Below are positions 9,320-18,223 of a stretch of 64,000 nt of DNA, in pieces. Numbering within the stretch: position 1 is the stretch's first letter; every line of letters starts with the position of its first letter. The DNA comes from Cylindrotheca closterium (Eukaryota; Bacillariophyta; Bacillariophyceae; Bacillariales; Bacillariaceae): positions 367,889 through 431,888 of the forward strand of contig CAKOGP040002091.1 of NCBI GenBank assembly GCA_933822405.4, read 5' to 3'. Under the pieces are notes generated by a model. That model was given only the letters and a program-made list of their open reading frames with translations. It was not told the origin of the DNA and searched no databases. The position numbers and the translations under genes were made by a program.

Positions 9320-10699
9320 ATGTTTCTCACATTTCTTTTCCATTTCAATACCAGTGGCGACACCATGAGGGAACCCAAGGAGGTAACTCCAAACGGTGTA
9401 TTTGATGGCGTGAATTTCGAGAGATCACAGCCGCTAAACCTCTCCTATGCAAACTTTGTAGCGCAGCGTTCAGGCTCCCGTTGGGGGACGCACACAGACG
9501 ACTCTCGCTGTGCACACCAGGCATCAGAACCACTTCGACGATCCACAAATCCAATCATTCCGGTCGAAGCACAAGTTCATCCTTTACCACGACATTTTCG
9601 AAATCAAACTCCCCCTACTTCCGTGGAGCAGACATCCCTGCCAAGACGAGCGCGATCCCCGAAGCCACCACATCGACGGAATTCCCCATCTGTAGTCGAG
9701 CGACCAACAATTCATACCAGCAGGTACCAAGATCGAGCTCGAATACCACTTCACCATTTGCAGCAGAACAATCCAAATACAACTCTGTTTGACAATGGTT
9801 ATCACGGCAGTGGGGCGATGGAGGATGTTCGAAAACAGATCGTTGACCAATACGTAATGGAGGCCGTGAATAGGAAAGACTCAGGCCCATATGAAGCACA
9901 AACTGGACTACTACCAGACTATGAACCAGAACTGGCATACGGAAATCGCCGTTTAAGCAGTTTAACCTTTCAGTCTAATGTTGCTCCTCGGGCTCCTGGC
10001 GAAGAGACGCCACACAAAAGCACCCGTTGTGGCAATTTGCCGGATCACCTTTCACATCACGTTTTGATCAAGGAAATTCCAATAAATTCAGAGGAGCAAA
10101 AGCTGTACAAAATGTACAGCCCAACCTTGAGCATAGATATGCAAGAGGATCTCGAAGCGCCATCGACTTCGAGTCCCCTCAGTAAATACAAGGGGAGTAA
10201 GAGTCCAGCAGCCCACTCTCGCAAGGTATCTTTTGCAACAATGGGAAGTGATGAAAGGTCCAAAGCAAGCCAGAAGACAATAAAGTCTCTGATTTCAGCG
10301 AAATGGGCACTTGTTCTTCCATCTCGGAGATCTTCTTCTGCGATACACCCAGCTGATCTAAGGAGGGCACCGGTGGTTGAGCACCACGACGAAGAAAAAG
10401 CAATGATGACAAAATTCTTGTCCATTTCGGCGTGTCTGTGCACTTTGATGATAATCGCTGCCGTGGTTTTTCTTATGTTTGTCCCAAGGAGTCCATCACA
10501 TGGAAAGTCACGCCATATGGGGGCACCACATTGGGCTGATCATCGAACCAAGTCAACTAGTAGTAGTGATGATCAATATGATATCGCTCCTTCAAGGGAA
10601 AGATTCCCAACGGATCTCGCCCGCACGCCCAAATATTTGCCCTCGATAGAATCCTTGATGAGCAACGAATTATTTTGGACCAGTGCTTTTGGTCGGTGA
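9320..10699 (+). CDS. Single-pass membrane protein, unknown function
   Basis: 459 residues in one exon from an ATG at 9320 (another in-frame ATG at 9365). About 370 polar residues, rich in Arg, Ser, Pro and His and probably disordered, precede one strong transmembrane helix (SISACLCTLMIIAAVVFLMF). A short Ser/Arg-rich tail of about 65 residues follows. This layout suggests a membrane protein with a large disordered domain on one side. Phosphorylatable stretches such as SRRSSSAIH are frequent. No domain recognised. The last 30 bp overlap the last 30 bp of the convergent gene on the other strand. Confidence 0.7.
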   Translation: MFLTFLFHFNTSGDTMREPKEVTPNGVFDGVNFERSQPLNLSYANFVAQRSGSRWGTHTDDSRCAHQASEPLRRSTNPIIPVEAQVHPLPRHFRNQTPPTSVEQTSLPRRARSPKPPHRRNSPSVVERPTIHTSRYQDRARIPLHHLQQNNPNTTLFDNGYHGSGAMEDVRKQIVDQYVMEAVNRKDSGPYEAQTGLLPDYEPELAYGNRRLSSLTFQSNVAPRAPGEETPHKSTRCGNLPDHLSHHVLIKEIPINSEEQKLYKMYSPTLSIDMQEDLEAPSTSSPLSKYKGSKSPAAHSRKVSFATMGSDERSKASQKTIKSLISAKWALVLPSRRSSSAIHPADLRRAPVVEHHDEEKAMMTKFLSISACLCTLMIIAAVVFLMFVPRSPSHGKSRHMGAPHWADHRTKSTSSSDDQYDIAPSRERFPTDLARTPKYLPSIESLMSNELFWTSAFGR

Positions 10700-11428
10700 A
10701 GTTGCTCCACCAGGTCTTGACCCACCAGACGCTAGTAGGTTCCACAATCCACTTCCTGCTGGAGTTGGCGGAGCACTTGCTGGTGGTTGGCCGCCACCAC
10801 CGGCATTAGGAGAAGGGGACGCTTCTTCCGAGGTGCTATCGAACGTAACGGAGAGTCCAATAAAGTCATCTTCATCCTTTTTGGTTTTCGATGTCGTTTT
10901 CGATGACGTTTCCTTCACATTCACAGCTTGTTGCTTTTGTCGTTTCCTCCTCCTGTTGATTTTTGGAGTAGACCATTTTCCAGATACCATGGTTCCCGAT
11001 TGAATAGTGACTACCTCGATGGCTAACGTGTCCAAGTACTCGTCAAGAAGTCGAAAGTTCTCCACGTCCTCAGAGGTTTCTGGCATGGTATCATAGTCTG
11101 CCACAGCCAGCCGTATGAGCGTTGGAACACGAGCTGCCACAGAACATTCTCCGATGAACTTTGCGTATCCAATTAGTTCCAGTCGTTTCAGCGTCCGAGG
11201 AAGTGCCAACATAACTTTCTTGCAGCCTTTCATGGAATCGATAACAGCATCTCGTTCGAGATAATATTCCCCTCGAAAAATCACATCTTGTCGGGTCAGA
11301 AAGCTCTTTGTCTCATCTTTTTGAACCAGCACCTTGAATTTGTCGTAGTTTGCATTGACGAGCAACGGAATCAAGCCTTTTCCAATGCTCCCGCCTACAC
11401 CAAATACAGCTATTTTGCCTTTCCCCAT
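10670..11428 (-). CDS. NmrA/atypical SDR-like NAD(P)-binding protein
   Basis: 252 residues, one exon. The N-terminus GKIAVFGVGGSIGKGLIPLL is a Rossmann beta-alpha-beta with a Gly-rich loop (GxGGxxG), typical of atypical short-chain dehydrogenases. Conserved-looking later elements are VMLALPRTLKRLELIGYAKF and VPTLIRLAVADYD, as in NmrA-type proteins that bind NAD(P) without a full catalytic triad. The last ~90 residues are basic and Ser/Thr-rich (KINRRRKRQKQQ), then Gly/Pro-rich, and look disordered. The 3' end overlaps the convergent gene. A redox-sensor or regulatory role is possible; an enzyme activity cannot be inferred. Confidence 0.78.
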   Translation of the reverse strand: MGKGKIAVFGVGGSIGKGLIPLLVNANYDKFKVLVQKDETKSFLTRQDVIFRGEYYLERDAVIDSMKGCKKVMLALPRTLKRLELIGYAKFIGECSVAARVPTLIRLAVADYDTMPETSEDVENFRLLDEYLDTLAIEVVTIQSGTMVSGKWSTPKINRRRKRQKQQAVNVKETSSKTTSKTKKDEDDFIGLSVTFDSTSEEASPSPNAGGGGQPPASAPPTPAGSGLWNLLASGGSRPGGATSPTKSTGPK

Positions 11429-11696
11429 TGCTCTCGTTGTTGTGACTTCACAGATCGTGCAGCAAAGCTTCCTTTGGCGAGCTGAGAAAATTTCACTCCC
11501 AAAATTTTTGGCGATGAGAATTACGGTTATAATACCGGCGGCATGAACAGACGATCCGAACGTTTGATTTTTGAAAACTCAATTGTGAGAAACGGAGATT
11601 CGGAGTACTGGCTTCCCAATACTGAACACGTGTTACGATCTTCTTTTGCAATGTCCAAGATGATTGTATTTTATTTACAGAGTAGTGGCTTAGATG

Positions 11697-13010
11697 CTAA
11701 CTACCATACTTGAGACCCAGCTCCCAATAACGGTTTCCTTCTTCTTTTCCCATGTTTATGTTCATTGTATTTACTAGAAGATTCCAATCCCAAGGCAGCG
11801 AGATATGAACCTTGCATGTTGGATGTTGCAGCCTCGAGAAGCCACCATCCATATGGCCAGTCGTTGGATGCCAAATATGATCACCAGTAATGAATGGTAT
11901 CCATGCCGTTTGCACGAGAAGGGTTTTCAAGTGTTCCAAGTCTTCAGCGATGTTTTGTTTTACTTCCCATCCGCCACTTTTGGGAACAGATGTCAGAATG
12001 TGAACGTTGGAAAAGGCTGCCACGTCGAATTCTGAATTCGAGTTGCCAAGTAGATCGTCCACAAAGAGTTCCACTGCGTCAAAGCGAGAAATGGATCCCT
12101 GCTTCCAGTTGGTCTGAATATTTAACGCCGAATCAAACAAGTCATCAAACGTGCGATTGGCCATGATAGAGACTGCACCGAGGCATCCAGCAGAATAGCA
12201 CACGTAGTCCTTGATCTCATTCTTTTCGTGTAGTTTGTAAAGTTGTCCTAGAATGAACCAGAAACCGCCGAATCCACCACCATTTACATAGATACAGTCC
12301 TTTTCAAATGGCTGCTTGGTACAAATCGCATGAACTACCATTGTGATTGACAAGATGCACATGACTGTTTTCCACCAACGAGTCAATTTGTTTAGTTCGG
12401 ATGCATAAAGTTTTGAGCTGGCAACCTTCTTTGCTTTCTGTGCTGTCACCGCAGCTTTGAGTAGATTCCTAGGATACCTTCTTGTTGAATGCAACGATGT
12501 CTGAGGTTTCGAAGATACCGTCATACAACGATAATCCTTTATTTCAGTAGGTAGTGCGTCTTGATAGACAGGCTTTGTATTGCTTCCAGCCTCGCGAGAC
12601 GAGAGAATCTGAGGGGGTATTGCCTTCATGATAGGAGGTTCTGGGAAGTCTTCCTTCTTTGCTTTAGTTTCAAATGATGTACAATACAATTCGATAGTTT
12701 TCAGCATGACTGACACAGGAACTTCTAAATACCTTTCTTCTTGGTTTCCAGTTATTTGAGGCTCTAGGCCTTTCCCTAAAATTCGGTCAATCTTAGAATC
12801 ATGGTCCTTGCTGCAGTGCTTGGTGCGTTTCGCTGTGCTGTGCAGAGCAGTTCTTGATACAGCCCTTTTTCTTTGTCTTCGTGCTGAACGAGAAGAGTAT
12901 GTATTGAATTCCTCTTCCTTCGCAGAGATTTCAATGTTCAGCTTCTTTTCATAAGTTCCGTCATGCCTAGTATAACTCGTACGGCTTCGTTTGCTACTTT
13001 TCGTCTCCAT
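11697..13010 (-). CDS. Membrane-anchored patatin-like protein
   Basis: 437 residues in one exon. The first ~210 residues are basic and probably disordered (SSRSARRQRKRAVSR). A transmembrane helix lies at about 212-230 (WWKTVMCILSITMVVHAIC). The C-terminal 190 residues form a patatin-type domain. It has a Gly-rich oxyanion loop GGGFGGF (~244), a nucleophile elbow CYSAGC with Ser273, and a catalytic Asp in MDGGFSR (Asp388). The usual GxSxG has Cys in place of the first Gly, while Ser and the DGG are kept, so lipid acyl hydrolase activity is plausible but unproven. The order disordered-TM-patatin suggests a type II-like membrane protein on an internal membrane. Confidence 0.8.
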   Translation of the reverse strand: METKSSKRSRTSYTRHDGTYEKKLNIEISAKEEEFNTYSSRSARRQRKRAVSRTALHSTAKRTKHCSKDHDSKIDRILGKGLEPQITGNQEERYLEVPVSVMLKTIELYCTSFETKAKKEDFPEPPIMKAIPPQILSSREAGSNTKPVYQDALPTEIKDYRCMTVSSKPQTSLHSTRRYPRNLLKAAVTAQKAKKVASSKLYASELNKLTRWWKTVMCILSITMVVHAICTKQPFEKDCIYVNGGGFGGFWFILGQLYKLHEKNEIKDYVCYSAGCLGAVSIMANRTFDDLFDSALNIQTNWKQGSISRFDAVELFVDDLLGNSNSEFDVAAFSNVHILTSVPKSGGWEVKQNIAEDLEHLKTLLVQTAWIPFITGDHIWHPTTGHMDGGFSRLQHPTCKVHISLPWDWNLLVNTMNINMGKEEGNRYWELGLKYGS

Positions 13011-13335
13011 TGGTTCAGTCTTTGGATTAATTCAGCAAAATAACGAAAGAAATCAATGCCATCCATCAAACACGAAGGAAAAAAGCATCATAAAGGTGAT
13101 GTCAGTATCACATATTTTGACTCACGCTGACACGTACTTCGTTTCGGGATGATGCCATAAGTAGCATGCGCGCGTGCAAGCCGAAAAGAAGTCGAAGAAG
13201 TCGTCGATGAAATGAGTCAGGGGCAGAATTTTACCGGTATGTGAGAACTGTTGTTGCATTTCAGGCATTTGTTCTGTCCACAACATTCAAGTGCATATAC
13301 AGTAGCAGTAGTCAAAGGTACATAATTCAAGAAAG
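13011..13335. other. Divergent promoter region
   Basis: Lies between the patatin-like gene (minus) and a small one-TM protein gene (plus). No repeat, RNA gene or clear promoter element was recognised. Confidence 0.35.
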
Positions 13336-13587
13336 ATGACCACCATAATGAGTACCACACGCTCACTTCGACCGCTGGTGTCAAAAAGAGGTTCAGCTTG
13401 CGGCTACACGACCACTCGTCGGTCGCGGCAGAACCTCCAACACCTTGATTACGCCAAAGACCGCCACAATGCCAACAACAATTTTGGGTTTGGAATTGTC
13501 TTTGGCGTCGGTGTTACTATGGGTGTGGGTAGTGCAGTTGTAATGTCTAGATGTGAAGGCTTGGAAATCAACGAAACAGAAAAGTAA
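13336..13587 (+). CDS. Small single-TM protein, possibly mitochondrial
   Basis: 83 residues from an ATG in good context. The N-terminal half is rich in Arg, Ser and Thr and free of acidic residues until about residue 39, as in a mitochondrial presequence. One Gly/Val-rich hydrophobic helix (FGIVFGVGVTMGVGSAVVMS) follows, with a short polar end. The size and shape recall small inner-membrane subunits, but no family is recognised. Support rests on composition and the isolated open frame only. Confidence 0.5.
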   Translation: MTTIMSTTRSLRPLVSKRGSACGYTTTRRSRQNLQHLDYAKDRHNANNNFGFGIVFGVGVTMGVGSAVVMSRCEGLEINETEK

Positions 13588-14156
13588 GCCGTTTGCTCGG
13601 TGGACGATTCATTCATTCATTCATCGCTAGTTGACGATTGGGTGACGAATATTGCTTTTTGGGAAAAGTGGCGGTTATGATTGCATTCGAAAAATGAGTA
13701 GGTTTTTTTTGGGTAGGGAAGGGTTGGATGCTGCTCCATTGTATTGGAAAGGGGATGCTGTCCTAGTACATAACTGACTCGTTTGTCGAAAAATGAATCA
13801 ATCAATCCACGGGAGGAACGATAGGTCGTAGTCGTCGCTGAGCATAATGCAGCTGTCTGACGACTATCGTGAATCGTGGGCACTGAATTTACTGGGAGAA
13901 TACAGTGGCAGAAATTAAATTTAGCACTGACAGTCTCTTTAGAGGTCGAAGACGATTAGGCTTCATTTCTTAGTTTTGACAATGCGATTCGTTTTTTACA
14001 AAGTATCCTAGTGGGGCATTCAATCACAACATACACTATTTGTCTACGAAGTTTTATTGTTTTTTGTTGTTGATCTATCTTTTTGTCTTTTACGCAGGTT
14101 AGCAGGAAGCACATCGGCAGTCTGATGTGATCAATCGCCATATGCTAATGAATTGT
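13588..14156. other. Intergenic with short tetranucleotide repeat
   Basis: Contains an ATTC tetranucleotide run at about 13608-13623 just after the small TM gene. The rest is a shared 3' flank with no supported gene; the weak minus-strand frames there show no domain or bias. Confidence 0.4.
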
Positions 14157-15068
14157 CTATTGAAACGGCAGGTCGTCCTCCTCAATCTCAGCATCGATGA
14201 TTTCTCCCATATCCTTCTTGCTGGGGGGCTTCTTTTTGTTTCCACTAGTACTGCTGCTGCTGCTTCCACTGCTGCTTGGACGGCTACTCCTAGTGGAGCG
14301 GGTACCAAATTCGTCCACATCAAAAATTGTGGTGGTGGTGCGTGTAGTTGTGGTTTCAGAGGGAAAGCCAGATGACGACACTCCTGGTCCTCCAAAGATA
14401 TCGAAAATACTGTTGGTAGCTCCACCACCACCACCACCGAATGGATCCATGGAATTTCGTCCGGTAACGTTGTCGATGCGCGAATTGTCATAACTGGCTT
14501 GTAAAACGGATCCACAGCTATAGCAAACGGTTGGTTGGGATTCGCCATCCTTGCCCTTTAGAACTCTCGCGGGAGCTCCGCAGCTTGGACAAGGGCCTGA
14601 AATGGTGTTGAAATATTGCCAGGCTTGAAATCCAATCGTTGTGACGGTTGGAATCAAAATGGCCAACAGTAGAAATGAGTTGAAAATGCTCAGGACAAAG
14701 CCTCCCACAGGTGATGCAAAGAAGGCAACGGTCAAGAGCAATCCAGCCGCTCCCTTTAGGATTTCACCAAGACCACCGCCGCCTCCTCCTCTGCCTGGGG
14801 GTAGATTGTACATGTGAAGCTTCGTAGTGGTGGTGAAGTCACCACGTTTGCTGAATCCTTTTGTTGTCAAATCATTTTGGCTCCTCCTCAAAAGATTTAC
14901 GGAAGAAGGAGCTGCCGAAGACGCTCCCTGCCTATGGAATTGTAGACTAGTCCTGTATGGAACGTGCAGACTTCTGGATGGTGTGATGTGAAAGGCTTGC
15001 ACCTCTGGTGCCAACAGAGGCAACAACGCCATGAGGCAATGTAAACTGCTGATGCTATGAAGTTTCAT
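14157..15068 (-). CDS. Plastid-targeted membrane protein with zinc ribbon
   Basis: 303 residues, one exon. The N-terminus has a signal peptide (HCLMALLPLLAPEVQA then FHITPSR) with a Phe at +1, then a Ser/Arg-rich transit-like part. A Gly-rich stretch (LPPGRGGGGGGLGEILKGAA) leads into two hydrophobic helices at about 108-150. A zinc ribbon follows, with two CxxC pairs in GPCPSCGAPAR and VCYSCGSVLQ separated by about 20 residues. The tail is Thr/Ser-rich, with DEFGTRSTRSSRPSSSGS, and ends acidic (IEEDDLPFQ). This arrangement of two TMs plus a zinc ribbon facing the stroma could suit a thylakoid assembly or regulatory factor, but no named family was recognised. Confidence 0.82.
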   Translation of the reverse strand: MKLHSISSLHCLMALLPLLAPEVQAFHITPSRSLHVPYRTSLQFHRQGASSAAPSSVNLLRRSQNDLTTKGFSKRGDFTTTTKLHMYNLPPGRGGGGGGLGEILKGAAGLLLTVAFFASPVGGFVLSIFNSFLLLAILIPTVTTIGFQAWQYFNTISGPCPSCGAPARVLKGKDGESQPTVCYSCGSVLQASYDNSRIDNVTGRNSMDPFGGGGGGATNSIFDIFGGPGVSSSGFPSETTTTRTTTTIFDVDEFGTRSTRSSRPSSSGSSSSSTSGNKKKPPSKKDMGEIIDAEIEEDDLPFQ

Positions 15069-16082
15069 GATTGGTGGTTGATTCAGTAGTATTGTGTATC
15101 GGTATATTCAGGATGACAAGAAGTGATTAGGCAATGTATTTTGCATTTATGTTGCGATTGATGTGCAGTGGGTCGTTTGGAGAGAGTTGTGATTGATTTT
15201 ATTTGTGATGCGATTTTGATGATGATTCGATCAGAACCTTGGAGGTTCGATGACCATCTCTCACCCATTCTCCACTTCTACTCGTACCTGCAACGCTGGG
15301 ACAGATGCACAACTTCAAGTAGAGATAGGATAGATGTTCAAATATGGATATGTGGTATGCGAGCGCTTCCAGCGTCTGTCGTAGCAAGTTGAACGCGGCC
15401 AGGTGGTGGTGCCAAAGAGAAGAAGAAGCAGAAGCGAACCTGATATCTTGCTGACATCAGCATCTGAATAACACGCGTCAAAGTCAACCAATCAGGGAAA
15501 TATCTCGACGATTGACTCATCATCGATTTATATCGCGACGAAAACGACATCAACCACGAAACACCTCTCACTTTCCACGCGGCAACAATTCATTGACATC
15601 TCTTCCATTTTCAGATTTCGAAAGACAGATTTTTAAGGATTCAGCAACACAAAGGCTTGGATACACAACAATACAATGTAAGCGTGCATTGAACCTCAAC
15701 TTTTACTGCTCTCGATGGTGGTGGCAAAATCGTCGTCCGTTTTTGTTTGATCGCTCAAATGGTGACATCTGGAAGTGTGCGTCGGTGGTTTTCCGAACTT
15801 GGTGTGTTTTGTGTAGAAATATACGACGGACATGTAGGCGAATTTTATGAGAATCGGATGACAATCCGATCCATCAAAAATTCGTTCGACCAACCGCTTT
15901 GAAAACTTTTGACAGCTCTCTCCACAACACAATCAAACATTCTTTATCATTCACATTGGCTTTCTAACAATATCTCTCCTTTTCTTGTAGTTCTAAATTG
16001 ATTTTCTGGTTATCATATCATCTGGGTGCAGACAAGAGAAGACACAATACCGACTGAAAGATCCACCTGAAAAAATACCACC
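15069..16082. other. Divergent intergenic region with probable 5' UTR intron
   Basis: About 1 kb between divergent genes. Immediately upstream of the ATG at 16083 a donor (CAAT/GTAAGC at 15678) and a very strong acceptor with a polypyrimidine tract (CTCCTTTTCTTGTAG, ending 15990) could bound a 313-bp 5' UTR intron. Alternative AGs occur up to 16031. The only longer open frame, 15512-15850, is Arg/Trp-rich and not protein-like. Confidence 0.4.
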
Positions 16083-17834
16083 ATGAGATTGAACGAACAA
16101 ACCAACCGAGCCAATTCAAACATTGTGAATACTTTGTTGGGAGAGGAATCTGGATATCGCGGATCGAAATCATCTTTGGATTATAAGGAAAAGGACAGTG
16201 GCGTGCTGACCACTGCCAAGACTGACAAGAAAAAGAAGGATCCGAAAAACCAATCCAATCAAGAACAACAGAAACAAAAGCAGCGGCAATTCCCAACGCG
16301 AGCCAGGGAACGTACTGGAATCCCACCTCGCCGTTACGATCTTTCTGACCTTGCCAAAATGGACGAGTATGACCTTATCAATGCCCTGAGAGAGGATCCT
16401 GAATTCGCTGCAGCTGTCTCAGAATATAGTGCCCAACTAGAAGAAAAGGAAAAGGCTGAAAAGGCAGCCCAAGCCCAACGAAAGGATCGACGATCCAAAC
16501 CAAGTTCTCCACCAGTGGCAGCACGACGCAAGGCTCGACTCGAAAACTCGTCATCAAAGCCAACGGCTGCCCCAACAGCACGTCATCCGGATCACGTTCG
16601 CAATCTGATGGACAGTGGCGTTCCAGTGACTCAATGGATTGTTTTGTTCATCTTGGTCGGTGCAGGATTGTACTTTCTGATGGGACCCGAACTGAAGGAA
16701 GGCTTGAAGTACATTATGAAACAAACTGGAAAAACAAAGAAAACTTCTTATGAGGGCAACAAGAACAAAACCAACAACAAGTCCAAGGTAAAATCTCGAC
16801 AAAGCAACAAGGGAAAGAAAAAGGTGGATGCTCCTAGAAAAGCATACATGGCAAAGAAGTCTCCAGCCATCACCGAATCGAAACCAAAGCCTGTCAAACA
16901 AGAAGCACCCACACCGGTGACACAGCAACAAACTGTCGAAGAAACATCGTCCCAACCATCACCTGCTGCGAAAAAAGGCAAAAGCAAAAAGAACAAAAGC
17001 AAGAGAAAGCAGGAAACAAAGGCAGAAGAAAGTCTTGATCAGGTATCGGTCGATGATGGATCTACACATAACAGCGACGTTGTAGAAACCCCTACCCTTT
17101 TAAGGGCTGGTGTCAGCATTCCTCTGGTTCACATGGAACCAGACGCGGATGCTGGTGGATGGGAAACTGTGGGTCGATCTCGCAAACCGGTCGTAAAGTC
17201 ACCACCAGCTACAACAGTCATTACAGAAGAATCACCCAAAGCAAGTAGTCAAAAGCCAGTTGTGCCAGAAGCACCCAAAGCAAAAAGTCAAAAGGTTGAG
17301 AAAACACAAACAGTTGCCCAGCAAATTCAAGTCGACGAAGCCAAGATGACTTCACAAAATGTTGACATCCAGGAGGAGATAGAAGCTGCTAAAGCAGCAA
17401 GCAAGGACCTGGAGAGTACCAACGATGGCTGGGAAACGGTCACCAAATCACGCAAGCCAAAGGAGTCGACTCCAGCAGCAAAGGAGTCATCTGATCGTCC
17501 ATCCTCTCCAGCCCCAGACACCAAATCATCCAAACTGGCCGAAGAAGTAGCAAAGGCAGAGGATAAGAAGAAACAAGAAGCCCAAGCGCCAGGCGACAAG
17601 AATGTGAAGAAAAAGGCTGCTTCCAAGAACAAGAAACAGCAGAAATCCACAAGCCAACCAGCTAAATCCAACAATGCCAATGCTACCGACGGCGATGCGG
17701 CTCTGGCATTGAAACTTCAGTTGGAAGAGGAGAAACTTGTGAATCCAGAAGTTTCTGGACAAGTTGAGGATGATGCATGGGAAGAGGTGAAGAAGAGCAA
17801 GAGCAAAAAAGGCACAAAGGCCACCACCTCATGA
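16083..17834 (+). CDS. Lys-rich single-TM protein with three WE-x-V motifs
   Basis: 583 residues, one exon. A polar ~180-residue N-terminal part contains a predicted helix (LSDLAKMDEYDLINALREDP). A single TM lies at about 184-200 (QWIVLFILVGAGLYFLMG). A long Lys/Ser/Glu-rich, probably disordered region of ~380 residues follows. In it, three similar motifs recur: GGWETVGRSRKP (DNA 17154-17189), DGWETVTKSRKP (17424-17459) and DAWEEVKKSKSKKG (from 17772). Each is a Trp-Glu pair, a Val and a basic patch. The layout (one TM and a long basic tail) resembles ER ribosome-receptor or RNA-binding membrane proteins, by analogy only. The low-complexity Lys runs could suit nucleic-acid or ribosome contact. 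Confidence 0.8.
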   Translation: MRLNEQTNRANSNIVNTLLGEESGYRGSKSSLDYKEKDSGVLTTAKTDKKKKDPKNQSNQEQQKQKQRQFPTRARERTGIPPRRYDLSDLAKMDEYDLINALREDPEFAAAVSEYSAQLEEKEKAEKAAQAQRKDRRSKPSSPPVAARRKARLENSSSKPTAAPTARHPDHVRNLMDSGVPVTQWIVLFILVGAGLYFLMGPELKEGLKYIMKQTGKTKKTSYEGNKNKTNNKSKVKSRQSNKGKKKVDAPRKAYMAKKSPAITESKPKPVKQEAPTPVTQQQTVEETSSQPSPAAKKGKSKKNKSKRKQETKAEESLDQVSVDDGSTHNSDVVETPTLLRAGVSIPLVHMEPDADAGGWETVGRSRKPVVKSPPATTVITEESPKASSQKPVVPEAPKAKSQKVEKTQTVAQQIQVDEAKMTSQNVDIQEEIEAAKAASKDLESTNDGWETVTKSRKPKESTPAAKESSDRPSSPAPDTKSSKLAEEVAKAEDKKKQEAQAPGDKNVKKKAASKNKKQQKSTSQPAKSNNANATDGDAALALKLQLEEEKLVNPEVSGQVEDDAWEEVKKSKSKKGTKATTS

Positions 17835-18223
17835 ATTCAGCAATCACAGCCATGATCATAGCAGTGACTGTGCTTGCATCGCAACCATATCATCGAAGCA
17901 AATCAATACAACTCATAACTAGAAAAATTACAGCTAATTAGACGGTTTCAGAACGATTGACCTGCACTTTTCTGGTGCTGGCTACCTCATATAATAGTTT
18001 TAGGACTGTAATAAAATACTGTAAAAGCTTTCGCTTTGTGTCATCAATTGGACCGAAAAGTTGGATGCATGCGGAAATAGGGGCCACGTCACGTCCATTT
18101 TCTGTCGCATACCTTTTTCAATGCAACATTACGGCCTGCATGTGATTGCATTGAAGTCTCTTTCAACCATACTTCTCCGAATTCAGTACCTGCTGTACCG
18201 GCACAGGTCAATCAATAGCTACC
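17835..18223. other. Intergenic, no gene recognised
   Basis: 3' flank of the Lys-rich gene and upstream region of the seven-TM gene. AT-rich, with no supported feature. Confidence 0.35.

Noticed and set aside
15512..15850. 112-codon plus-strand frame before the Lys-rich membrane protein
   Set aside because: Arg/Trp/Cys-rich composition and overlap with the probable 5' UTR intron; not protein-like.
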